This document shows positions 1 to 5,694 of a stretch of 5,694 bases of DNA, in pieces. A program made the translations under genes and the position numbers. Under the pieces are notes generated by a model. The model had not been told where the DNA came from. It worked only from the letters and a program-made list of their open reading frames with translations, and searched no databases. Every line of letters begins with the position of its first letter. Positions within the stretch are counted from its first letter, which is position 1. The stretch comes from an uncultured Paracoccaceae bacterium. Its GTDB lineage: Bacteria; Pseudomonadota; Alphaproteobacteria; Rhodobacterales; Rhodobacteraceae. Location of the stretch: contig CAJXHQ010000231.1 of the NCBI GenBank assembly GCA_913054485.1, positions 1-5,694 on the forward strand, written 5' to 3'.

Positions 1-1
1 C

Positions 2-223
2 TCAGGCATCGTGACCCAGTCGCTGGCCCGTGCGAACCATTTCCGCCGCAATGCGCGCACCGGTGTTGTCACCGTCAACCTGCCCACCGCGGGCACCGAT
101 TACCACGTGCCCTTCGGCGGCCGCGGCGACAGCTCTTACGGCCCGTGCGAACAGGGCAAGGCGGCGGCGGAATTCTACACCACCGTGAAGACCGCCTACA
201 TCAGCGCAGGAAAGCCGCTCTGA
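2..223 (+). CDS. Aldehyde dehydrogenase, C-terminal fragment (alpha-ketoglutarate semialdehyde dehydrogenase-like)
   Basis: Only the last 73 residues are present; the gene runs off the left edge, so the catalytic Cys and Glu and the NAD(P)-binding fold cannot be seen. The visible part has the typical aldehyde dehydrogenase ending: a short helix (SLARANHFRRN), a strand with VNLPTAG, then DYHVPFGGRGDSSYGPCEQG and a terminal EFYTTVKTAY strand. The combination VNLPTAG...DYHVPFGG...SSYGP.EQG...EFYTTVKTAY is what I recall from the AraE/HypH type of 2,5-dioxovalerate (KGSA) dehydrogenases, which oxidise alpha-ketoglutarate semialdehyde to 2-oxoglutarate at the end of hydroxyproline and pentonate/hexarate pathways. 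ALDH membership is firm; the KGSA substrate is inferred from this C-terminus only. The TGA stop overlaps the next gene's ATG by one base, so the two are probably translationally coupled. Confidence 0.88.
   Translation, partial: SGIVTQSLARANHFRRNARTGVVTVNLPTAGTDYHVPFGGRGDSSYGPCEQGKAAAEFYTTVKTAYISAGKPL
208..213 (+). promoter_or_regulatory. Ribosome binding site for the M19 gene
   Basis: AGGAAA lies 9 bases before the ATG at 223 and inside the end of the aldehyde dehydrogenase gene. It supports the start at 223 over the in-frame ATG at 145, which would add 26 low-complexity residues lying entirely within the upstream gene. Confidence 0.6.
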
Positions 224-1197
224 TGCTGATCGACGGTCTTCAATATGCAAACTGGTCGGAGAAGATCTTCCGCCAGCTTCGCGAAGGGGGCGTGGATGCG
301 ATCCACGTCACCATCGCCTACCACGAAAACTTCCGTGAAACGGTTCTGAACTTTGAAAAGTGGAACCGCTGGTTCGAGCAATACCCCGACCTGATCATGA
401 AGGGCCAATGGGCCAAGGATATCGACGTGGCCCGTGAAACCGGCCGCACCGCCGTGTTCTTCGGCTTCCAGAATCCCTCCCCGATGGAAGATGACATCGG
501 CCTGATCGAGATCCTGCACACCCTGGGCGCACGTTTCATGCAGCTGACCTATAATAACCAGTCGCTGCTGGCGACGGGCTGTTATGAGGATTACGACAGC
601 GGCATCACCCGCATGGGCCGCCAGGTCATCAAGGAGATGAACCGCGTCGGCCTGGTAGTAGACATGAGCCATTCCGGCGACCGGTCCACAATCGAGGCAG
701 CCGAGATCTCCCAGCGGCCGATCGCGATCACCCACGCCAACCCCTACGAGTGGTCGCCTGCACTGCGCAACAAGAAGGACGATGTGATCCGCGCCGTGAC
801 CGGCCATGGCGGCATGCTGGGCTTTTCGGTCTACCCGCACCATCTGAAAGACAAATCCGCCTGCACGCTTGAGAGCTTCTGCGAAATGATCGCACGCACG
901 GCGGAAAAGTTCGGCCCCGAGCACCTCGGGATTGGAACCGATCTCTGCCAGGACCAGCCCGACAGCATCGTCGAATGGATGCGCGTCGGCCGTTGGACCA
1001 AGGAGATCGACTACGGAGAAGGATCAGCCAGCAACCCCGGTTTCCCGGAGATGCCCAGCTGGTTCAAGGATAACCGTGACTTCGGAAACATCCGCGAAGG
1101 CCTGTGCGCGACGGGCCTGAGCACGAGCGAAGTCGACGGGATCATGGGCGGGAACTGGTACCGGTTCTTCGCCGAAAACTTCACACCCAAAGGATAA
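223..1197 (+). CDS. Peptidase M19 (membrane/renal dipeptidase) family protein with altered metal site
   Basis: 324 aa, cytosolic by appearance (no signal peptide or membrane segment). M19 proteins are TIM-barrel amidohydrolases that usually cleave dipeptides with a two-metal centre. Family landmarks seen: VDMSHSGD with H150, AITHANP with H171, LRN with R182 and GIGTDLC with D240. The spacings 150-171-182-240 (21, 11, 58) match those I recall for H198, H219, R230 and D288 of human renal dipeptidase. However, the N-terminal DGHxD metal motif reads DGLQYAN (residues 4-10), so the His and Asp ligands are Leu6 and Tyr8. The bridging Glu region (usually EGG) reads GFQN, with Gln83. It may therefore have a different metal load or a non-peptidase role. 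Start at 223 overlaps the preceding stop (TGATG). The gene sits between a semialdehyde dehydrogenase and two proteins of unknown function, which suggests a catabolic rather than a general peptidase role. Family assignment is firm, activity unknown. Confidence 0.92.
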   Translation: MLIDGLQYANWSEKIFRQLREGGVDAIHVTIAYHENFRETVLNFEKWNRWFEQYPDLIMKGQWAKDIDVARETGRTAVFFGFQNPSPMEDDIGLIEILHTLGARFMQLTYNNQSLLATGCYEDYDSGITRMGRQVIKEMNRVGLVVDMSHSGDRSTIEAAEISQRPIAITHANPYEWSPALRNKKDDVIRAVTGHGGMLGFSVYPHHLKDKSACTLESFCEMIARTAEKFGPEHLGIGTDLCQDQPDSIVEWMRVGRWTKEIDYGEGSASNPGFPEMPSWFKDNRDFGNIREGLCATGLSTSEVDGIMGGNWYRFFAENFTPKG

Positions 1198-1200
1198 GAA

Positions 1201-2895
1201 ATGGAAACAACCGCGCATAACACCATTGCCCGGCGCGACCCCGCGCTGGTGATGCGTCTCAGCCGTCTCGGCTCGGTCCATCAATGCCGCCTCAGCTTCA
1301 TGCGGACTCTGACCCGCAGGCTGGCGGAGGAAAACTGGAGTTTTGCGCGCCCCCATTTCGATATCAACGAGCAGGGCGTCGGCCACGCGGTCTATACCGC
1401 GACCGGTCCTCAGCGGACCTATTCGCTGGTCGCCTTTGCCCATGATCTGCCGCCCGAGATGCGGTCGGACCGGGTGATTGCAACCGCCTGGGATGCGACC
1501 TTCACCCTGTTTGACGGTGTGCCCACGGCGGAAGACATCGAACGCCTGTCCAAAAATGTGCCCTACCAGGAAGCCGGCCGCGTTGACGAACAGTCGCTGT
1601 CTGTGTCCCGCGCGAACCGTTCGGTCCGCCTGTGGGAGCATATGGTCGATGCCCTGTCGCATGGCCGCCAGCCCGAGGCAGAAACGGTCGACTCCGTCGG
1701 CTACCTGATGCGCTCCACTGCCGTCTATGGCTCCGGCAAACTGGGTGCCGCCGATTTCGAGAAAATCGCCTGCCGCCCGGAAATGGCAGCACCCTTTCAG
1801 GCGGAAATGCTGTCGGTGTACCTGACCCGCGCCTTCGTGCGCGATCTGGTGAACCATATGGCCCGGATGCGCGGCGGCGAGCAGGCAGTGGAGCTGGACA
1901 AGGAGACCGCCCGCAGCCTTGGTATCGGCAATTCCACTGGCCTTGGCATGGCGCCGTTCATCATCAACCACCCGGTGCTGTTCAACAACTGGATCGAAGC
2001 CCGCGAAGAGGCCATCGCCCGCGTGCGCAGCCTGCCTGCGGCAACGGAAGAAGAGGTGGAGTGTTTCCGCGGCCTCTTTGCCCGCTCGCAGGCTTCTGTG
2101 GCGGCCTGGCATTCGCAGCACCCGGTGCAGATCGGAAAGCTGGAAGACCTGAACAGCGATCTGGAGAAGATCACCGCGCATCTGAACCACACCGACCTGA
2201 CCCGCAGCACCCCCTGGGACCAGCTCTACACCTGGGCCGAAGGCGCGCTGTCAGAAGAAGGGCAGGAGCTGATCGCCTCGCTGATCCTGGAACCCTACGG
2301 GGATCTGGTGGACGGGCTTTCCGTCTCCATGGCCGATGGCCGCCCGGACGCCCTCCTCATCAATGGCGCAATGACTGTCGCTGCCGTTCGGGACCTGATC
2401 GAGGCCTCCTTCGGCTGGACCCTCAGCACCGACTGGCAGGCAAAGGAAAACTGCGCCCGCGCCTGGTATGTCTCCGAGGAGAAGCTGGAACCGCGCCTTG
2501 GCGAACGCTTCGAGGAGCCCATTGCGGATTACGAGCAGCCGCTGGCCCCGGCCCGCGATGCGGCTGCGGCCCATGCCGCTCTGGCAGAGTGGGACGGCAG
2601 CCTGCCGGTGGCGGAATTCCTGCTGAAACATCCGGAGCACCGCCACACCGTGCGCCGCGTGCAGATTTCCGCGGATGCGCCTTACAGCGAGATCCAGGAC
2701 AACACCATCAGCGCCGAGGTGCTGCCGATCGACATGCTGCGTTTCAAGCTGGCGGTCTTCGGGGCCACGCATTTCGACCCGCGCTCTGACCGCTGGGTGC
2801 GGATCTGCATGTACGGCAATGCGCCTTACCCCGAAGAGCTGACCAAGGAAAATGCCGACCGGTGGGTCTACCCCAATGCGGAGGATCAGGCATGA
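1201..2895 (+). CDS. Uncharacterised 564-aa cytosolic protein
   Basis: I do not recognise a named family. It is a long, full-length-looking soluble protein without a signal peptide or hydrophobic membrane span. The start is supported by an AAAGGA ribosome site that overlaps the end of the M19 gene, just before ATG 1201. Visible features: a YGSGKLG segment at residues 176-182 and a Gly-rich GIGNSTGLGMAPF motif at 241-253 followed by FIINHPVLFNNW, which look like a conserved core. The middle (about 260-360) is helical and charged. The C-terminal third has a VRRVQISADAPYSEIQD stretch near 485-500 and ends with a Trp/Tyr-rich part containing RWVRICMYGNAPYPEEL. There are 3 bases between the M19 stop and this start, and its TGA overlaps the next gene's ATG, so it is made with both neighbours. 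It could be an enzyme with a novel fold or a partner of the DUF3726 protein; neither is shown. Confidence 0.9.
   Translation: METTAHNTIARRDPALVMRLSRLGSVHQCRLSFMRTLTRRLAEENWSFARPHFDINEQGVGHAVYTATGPQRTYSLVAFAHDLPPEMRSDRVIATAWDATFTLFDGVPTAEDIERLSKNVPYQEAGRVDEQSLSVSRANRSVRLWEHMVDALSHGRQPEAETVDSVGYLMRSTAVYGSGKLGAADFEKIACRPEMAAPFQAEMLSVYLTRAFVRDLVNHMARMRGGEQAVELDKETARSLGIGNSTGLGMAPFIINHPVLFNNWIEAREEAIARVRSLPAATEEEVECFRGLFARSQASVAAWHSQHPVQIGKLEDLNSDLEKITAHLNHTDLTRSTPWDQLYTWAEGALSEEGQELIASLILEPYGDLVDGLSVSMADGRPDALLINGAMTVAAVRDLIEASFGWTLSTDWQAKENCARAWYVSEEKLEPRLGERFEEPIADYEQPLAPARDAAAAHAALAEWDGSLPVAEFLLKHPEHRHTVRRVQISADAPYSEIQDNTISAEVLPIDMLRFKLAVFGATHFDPRSDRWVRICMYGNAPYPEELTKENADRWVYPNAEDQA
2880..2885 (+). 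promoter_or_regulatory. Ribosome binding site for the DUF3726 gene
   Basis: GGAGGA ends 6 bases before ATG 2892. It decides the start of the DUF3726-like gene at the ATGA overlap rather than at the in-frame ATG at 2862, which has no such site and would give a 30-base overlap. Confidence 0.65.
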
Positions 2896-3530
2896 GCTTT
2901 GCACTGAACGAAATCGAAGCCACCGCAAAACGCGCCGCCAGCGGCGCAGGCCTCAGCTGGGGCATGGCCGAAGAGGCCGCCAAGGCCGCCCGCTGGCTCT
3001 GCGCGCAAGGCATCGACGGCGCTGCGGTTCTGGCCGCCGTGCTGGAGCAGAACGGCGGAAAAGCCGCAGCGGATCTGCGCCCGGCCAGCCTGTCCGGCGA
3101 CTGGCGGACGGACGGCGGCACGCTTTGTCCGCTGTTTGCCGGGGCGTCGCTGTCCGATTGCGCCGCGCGGCTGGCAACGGGCCGCATCACCCTGCAGGCG
3201 GTCTCGCATCCGGCGATGCTGCTGCCCTTTGCCGCTGCAGCCGCGTCCCAGCTGGGCAAGGCGGTCACGCTGGAGTGGGAAGGCTGCGCTGCAGTCACGG
3301 ATGGCCGGTCTGTCTCCGTCAGCGGTGATGCGCTGCTTCAGGCCTGCGTCTCCGGGGCCTCTGCCAGCCTTGGCGGCAGCCTGGACGCGCCGCTGTCCCA
3401 GGCCGCCCGTGCAACACCCGGCACCGCCGCCTGGGAGAGCCTCAACCGTTTTGCCCACCGCACTTTTGCCCCTGCCACGGAAGCCTCGCGTCTTGCCGGT
3501 GCCGGGGCGGGGCTCTCTGACAATGACTAG
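2892..3530 (+). CDS. DUF3726-like protein
   Basis: 212 aa, starting with MSFALNEIEATAKRAASGAG and ending with an Ala/Gly-rich tail (SRLAGAGAGLSDND). The N-terminal pattern (LNEIE...A.KRAA.GAG..WG.AEEA..AARWL), the length of about 200 aa and the position before an Ldh-family gene match what I recall of DUF3726, a family without an assigned function. The sequence is strongly Ala-rich. The N-terminal 45 residues look like paired amphipathic helices, and the rest alternates short strands and helices. There is no signal peptide or clear membrane span; the Ala-rich stretch near residues 107-122 is only mildly hydrophobic. It overlaps the upstream gene by four bases (ATGA), a classical coupling junction that suggests equimolar production and possibly a complex with the 564-aa protein. 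The family name rests on recall of sequence style, so it is less certain than the gene itself. Confidence 0.85.
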   Translation: MSFALNEIEATAKRAASGAGLSWGMAEEAAKAARWLCAQGIDGAAVLAAVLEQNGGKAAADLRPASLSGDWRTDGGTLCPLFAGASLSDCAARLATGRITLQAVSHPAMLLPFAAAAASQLGKAVTLEWEGCAAVTDGRSVSVSGDALLQACVSGASASLGGSLDAPLSQAARATPGTAAWESLNRFAHRTFAPATEASRLAGAGAGLSDND

Positions 3531-3540
3531 AGGATACTAA

Positions 3541-3843
3541 ATGACCGAAACCCGCACTCTCACTTTGGCCGAGATCGAAGATATTGCTTTCCGCGCATTG
3601 GTCGCGGCGGGCACCTCCGAGGCCAACGCCCGGCCGCTGGCCGCTGCCACTGCCGCCACCGAGGCGGCTGGGGTGGCCTCGCACGGGCTGGCCTATATCC
3701 CGATCTACGCCGAGCATGTGCAGTGCGGCAAGGTGGACGGCACGGCAGAGCCCATGCTCAGCCAGCCGCGCCCCGGCGTGATCTGCGCCGATGCGGCCAC
3801 GGGCTTGCCCATGCGGCCATTGACGCGGGCTTTGAAAAGCTGA
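3541..3843 (+). other. N-terminal reading frame of the broken Ldh-family gene
   Basis: If translated as written, the product is 100 aa. About 88 residues are genuine family sequence (N-terminal helices and the SHG motif), followed by a dozen unrelated residues (LPMRPLTRALKS) before the stop. It lacks the coenzyme-binding and C-terminal parts and would not be an active dehydrogenase. The remaining family sequence resumes in another frame from about 3803 and has no ribosome site of its own at a sensible start. Confidence 0.75.
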
Positions 3844-4550
3844 TCCCGCTGGCGCGCGAACAGGGGGTGGCCGCTTTGGCCATCCGCAACAGCTATAACT
3901 GCGGTGTGCTGGGCATCCACACCGCGCGGCTGGCCGAAGCAGGCCTGCTGGCGATCGGCTTCACCAACGCCCCGGCCTCGATCGCGCCTTCGGGCGGCGC
4001 CAAGCCGGTGGTCGGCACCAACCCGTTTTCCGTCGCTGCCCCAGGCGCCGACGGGCATCCGGAAATCCTGATCGACCAGAGCGCCAGCACTATCGCCAAA
4101 TCCGAGGTGATGAAACACGCCCGCGAAGGCAAGGCGATCCCCGAAGGCTGGGCGCTGGATGCAGATGGCAACCCGACCACCGACCCGAATGTGGGCCTCA
4201 AGGGCTCGATGGCGCCCTCGGGCGGCTACAAGGGTGTCGGCATCGCCCTGCTGACCGAGATGATGGCCGCCGCAATGACCGGGGCGACACTGGGCACCGA
4301 GGCCTCGCCCTTCTCCGGTACCGCGGGCGGGCCGCCGAAGACCGGCCAGTTCTTCCTGGCCATTGATCCGGGCGCGACCTCGGGCGGCGATTTCGCCGCG
4401 CGCATTGCTGCTCTGGCCGAGTCTATCCGCGATCAGGACGGTGCACGGCTGCCGGGCGACGGGCGCAAGGCAAAACGTGACGCAGCACTGAAAGATGGAG
4501 TCGCAGTCAATGCGGCCACGCTCGACCGGATTGCGGCCATAATCGGCTGA
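3541..4550 (+). pseudogene. Ldh-family NAD(P)-dependent oxidoreductase, frameshifted
   Basis: The gene begins at ATG 3541 with an AGAGGA ribosome site 6 bases upstream. It reads as a malate/L-lactate dehydrogenase-family (Ldh_2) protein up to the ADAATG segment, then shifts frame: the first frame stops at 3841-3843, while the family sequence continues in the +3 frame (GLAHAAIDAGFEKL...) to the TGA at 4548-4550. One extra base near 3805 restores a 336-aa protein, the usual family length. Landmarks in corrected numbering: SHG at 47-49 with the presumed catalytic His48, NSYNCG at 117-122 where many relatives have NSNHFG, TNPF at 160-163 and APSGGYKG at 225-232. The family uses NAD(P)H to interconvert 2-oxoacids or cyclic imines and 2-hydroxy/amino acids, including malate, sulfolactate, ureidoglycolate and pyrroline-2-carboxylate; the substrate here is unknown. 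Whether the shift is a real lesion or a sequencing error cannot be told from one copy. Confidence 0.88.
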
Positions 4551-4574
4551 CTTCCACGTTGAGTTGAAGACTAC

Positions 4575-4596
4575 CCGGGGACGGCTTCGCCCCCGG
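4575..4596 (+). terminator. GC-rich hairpin, possible attenuating terminator
   Basis: CCGGGG at 4575-4580 pairs with CCCCGG at 4591-4596, with two further C-G pairs inside (4582-4583 with 4588-4589) around a GCTT loop. It starts 25 bases after the Ldh stop. There is no U-tract downstream, so it is at best a weak or Rho-assisted terminator; it could instead protect the 3' end of the upstream message. The next repeat shares bases 4595-4596, so the full stems of both cannot form together. Confidence 0.4.
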
Positions 4597-4616
4597 CAGA
4601 TCCGCTGCGGCCTGCC
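4595..4616 (+). repeat. Second inverted repeat (hairpin) in the gap
   Basis: GGCAG at 4595-4599 pairs with CTGCC at 4612-4616, and CCG at 4602-4604 with CGG at 4608-4610 around a CTG loop, with a 2x1 internal loop. It competes with the preceding hairpin for two bases. Function is unknown; no poly-T follows it. Confidence 0.35.
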
Positions 4617-4647
4617 GCATGGGGACAAAGGCATAACACGTGCGAAC

Positions 4648-4656
4648 AGGGAGGGG
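4648..4656 (+). promoter_or_regulatory. Ribosome binding site of the BCCT gene
   Basis: AGGGAGGGG ends 5 bases before ATG 4662. It is the strongest Shine-Dalgarno match in the window and fixes the start of the transporter gene. Confidence 0.7.
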
Positions 4657-4661
4657 ACATC

Positions 4662-5694
4662 ATGTCATCCAAAGCACCATTTACGGAGTTGGATATCAAA
4701 ACATCCGATTCTGGGTTTTATGAAGGTTACAGCATTCCGATTGCGCTGCTCAGCAAAGGCGTGATGGCGGCACTGGTGATCTGGGCACTGGTCTGGCCGG
4801 CTAATGCCAACGGCGTTCTGGGCAGCCTGAACTGGCAGATCCTGGGCGACTTCAACGCCTTTTACGTCGTCATCACCGGCTTCTTTGCCTTCTTCCTGTT
4901 TGTGCTGGCTGCCCTGCCGCAGACCGGCAAGGTGATGATGGGGCAGCCCGGTGAAAAACCCGAATTCTCCAACTTCTCCTGGTTCTCGATGATGTTCGGC
5001 GCCGGTCTGGGTGTTGGCCTGATGGTCTTTGCCACGGCCGAACCGCTGGGCCTCTGGGGCTCCAACCCCGTGGTTGTCGCTGGCGAGGTTGCGGGCAACA
5101 CACCTGAGTCTGTGCAATCCGGCTTCCGCTACACCTTTGCCCACTACGGCATTCACGCCTGGGCAATCTACGTGGTGACCGGCCTGTCACTGGCCTATTA
5201 CGCCTACACCCGCGGCATGCCGCTGACGATCCGCTCGGCGCTGACCCCGCTGTTCGGCCGTTACATCAACGGCTTCCTGGGTCACGTCGTCGACGTTCTG
5301 GGCATCGTTGCGACCATTCTAGGTGTCTCTGTGACCATCGGCTTCGGCGTCAGCCAGTTTGTCGACGGGGTTTACGCGATCACCGGCATGGAATGGATCA
5401 TGGACATGGGCGGGGTCGCGCCGGTACCGGGCACCGTTGGGCTGATCACCGGCCTGGTGATCATCATGGGCCTGTCGGTCGTCTCGGCTGTGACCGGCGT
5501 CGACAAGGGCGTGAAGATCCTTTCGAACCTGAACCTGGTTCTGTCGGTGATCCTGCTGCTGACCTTCGTGGTCTTCGGTTCGTTCCTGTTTGCGATGACC
5601 ACCTATGCCTCGGCTTTCGTCGATTATGTGCTGAACTTCATCTCGCTCAGCTTTGGCGCTTTTGGTCCGCAATCAGCGTCTGATTTTGCGGCGG
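4662..5694 (+). CDS. BCCT-family (betaine/carnitine/choline) transporter, N-terminal 344 residues
   Basis: The gene runs off the right edge; about 344 residues are visible, against 500-700 for the family. A hydrophilic N-tail of about 24 residues is followed by membrane spans near 25-46, 64-86, 107-131, 160-182, 206-232, 256-276, 290-312 and the start of another. Family signatures: GAGLGVGLMVFATAEPLGLW at 113-132; FAHYGIHAWAIY at 159-170, whose Y162, W167 and Y170 align with the aromatic box W189/W194/Y197 of BetP; DVLGIVATILGVS at 211-223; and TGVDKGVKILSNLNL at 278-292. BCCT carriers take up quaternary ammonium or zwitterionic solutes, usually with Na+. The stretch corresponding to the Trp-rich TM8 lies beyond the window, so the substrate cannot be judged further. 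The first 80 bases are clearly more AT-rich than the neighbouring genes, which may ease translation initiation. Its position after catabolic genes suggests that it imports their substrate. Confidence 0.95.
   Translation, partial: MSSKAPFTELDIKTSDSGFYEGYSIPIALLSKGVMAALVIWALVWPANANGVLGSLNWQILGDFNAFYVVITGFFAFFLFVLAALPQTGKVMMGQPGEKPEFSNFSWFSMMFGAGLGVGLMVFATAEPLGLWGSNPVVVAGEVAGNTPESVQSGFRYTFAHYGIHAWAIYVVTGLSLAYYAYTRGMPLTIRSALTPLFGRYINGFLGHVVDVLGIVATILGVSVTIGFGVSQFVDGVYAITGMEWIMDMGGVAPVPGTVGLITGLVIIMGLSVVSAVTGVDKGVKILSNLNLVLSVILLLTFVVFGSFLFAMTTYASAFVDYVLNFISLSFGAFGPQSASDFAA

Larger units (their letters stand above)
4551..4661 (+). other. Structured intergenic region before the transporter
   Basis: This 111-base gap is the only sizeable non-coding stretch. 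It holds two overlapping GC-rich inverted repeats (4575-4596 and 4595-4616) and, at its right end, the transporter's ribosome site. I see no convincing -35/-10 pair and no regulator operator that I recognise. Confidence 0.7.

Noticed and set aside
145..222. Earlier in-frame ATG for the M19 gene
   Set aside because: It would add 26 unrelated residues inside the aldehyde dehydrogenase gene, and the ribosome site favours 223.
1024..2190. Long minus-strand open frame (388 codons) across the M19 end and the 564-aa gene
   Set aside because: It mirrors the codon structure of GC-rich plus-strand genes, has no recognisable domain and spans two well-supported genes.
1632..2789. 385-codon plus-strand open frame inside the 564-aa gene
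   Set aside because: Composition is rich in Arg, Pro and Gly, typical of an out-of-frame reading of GC-rich coding DNA, with no domain and no ribosome site.
3781..3843. Programmed frameshift in the Ldh-family gene
   Set aside because: I see no slippery heptamer followed by a structured element; a simple one-base loss explains the change of frame.
3705..4634. 309-codon minus-strand open frame opposite the Ldh-family gene
   Set aside because: The plus strand shows clear family motifs across the same span; the minus-strand product has none.
5319..5672. 117-codon minus-strand open frame opposite the transporter
   Set aside because: It is rich in His, Asp and Arg, as expected from the reverse complement of hydrophobic membrane codons, and has no other support.

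Overview
The window is a single plus-strand gene cluster from a GC-rich alphaproteobacterium. The dense packing, strong G/C third-position bias and gene content (AraE/HypH-like aldehyde dehydrogenase, M19 protein, DUF3726 protein, Ldh-family oxidoreductase, BCCT transporter) suggest a marine Rhodobacteraceae of the Roseobacter type. That assignment is inferred from style and content, not from a marker gene.

Layout from left to right: (1) the 3' end of an aldehyde dehydrogenase whose C-terminus resembles alpha-ketoglutarate semialdehyde (2,5-dioxovalerate) dehydrogenases, 2-223. (2) A 324-aa M19 (renal/membrane dipeptidase family) protein, 223-1197, starting inside the stop codon of gene 1. 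Several of its metal ligands appear to be substituted. (3) A 564-aa soluble protein of no recognised family, 1201-2895. (4) A 212-aa DUF3726-like protein, 2892-3530, overlapping gene 3 by ATGA. (5) An Ldh-family (malate/L-lactate/sulfolactate/pyrroline-carboxylate dehydrogenase type) oxidoreductase, 3541-4550, interrupted by an apparent one-base deletion near 3805. (6) A 111-bp gap with two overlapping GC-rich hairpins. (7) The first 344 residues of a BCCT (betaine/carnitine/choline-type) transporter, from 4662 to the window end.

Genes 1 to 5 have junctions of -4 to +10 bases and look like one translationally coupled transcript. The transporter follows after a structured gap and may be read through or separately expressed. 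The simplest reading is an uptake-and-catabolism operon: a BCCT carrier brings in a zwitterionic, probably N-methylated, solute; an NAD(P)-linked Ldh-type enzyme and a semialdehyde dehydrogenase act on it; and an M19 homologue plus two proteins of unknown function carry out or support steps that are not assigned. A substrate related to hydroxyproline or a proline betaine would fit a KGSA dehydrogenase plus a BCCT, but no substrate-specific enzyme is visible in the window.

The points most worth a second look are the degenerate metal site of the M19 protein, the uncharacterised 564-aa and DUF3726 pair, and the frameshift in the oxidoreductase gene. No RNA genes, mobile elements, CRISPR arrays or attachment sites are apparent.
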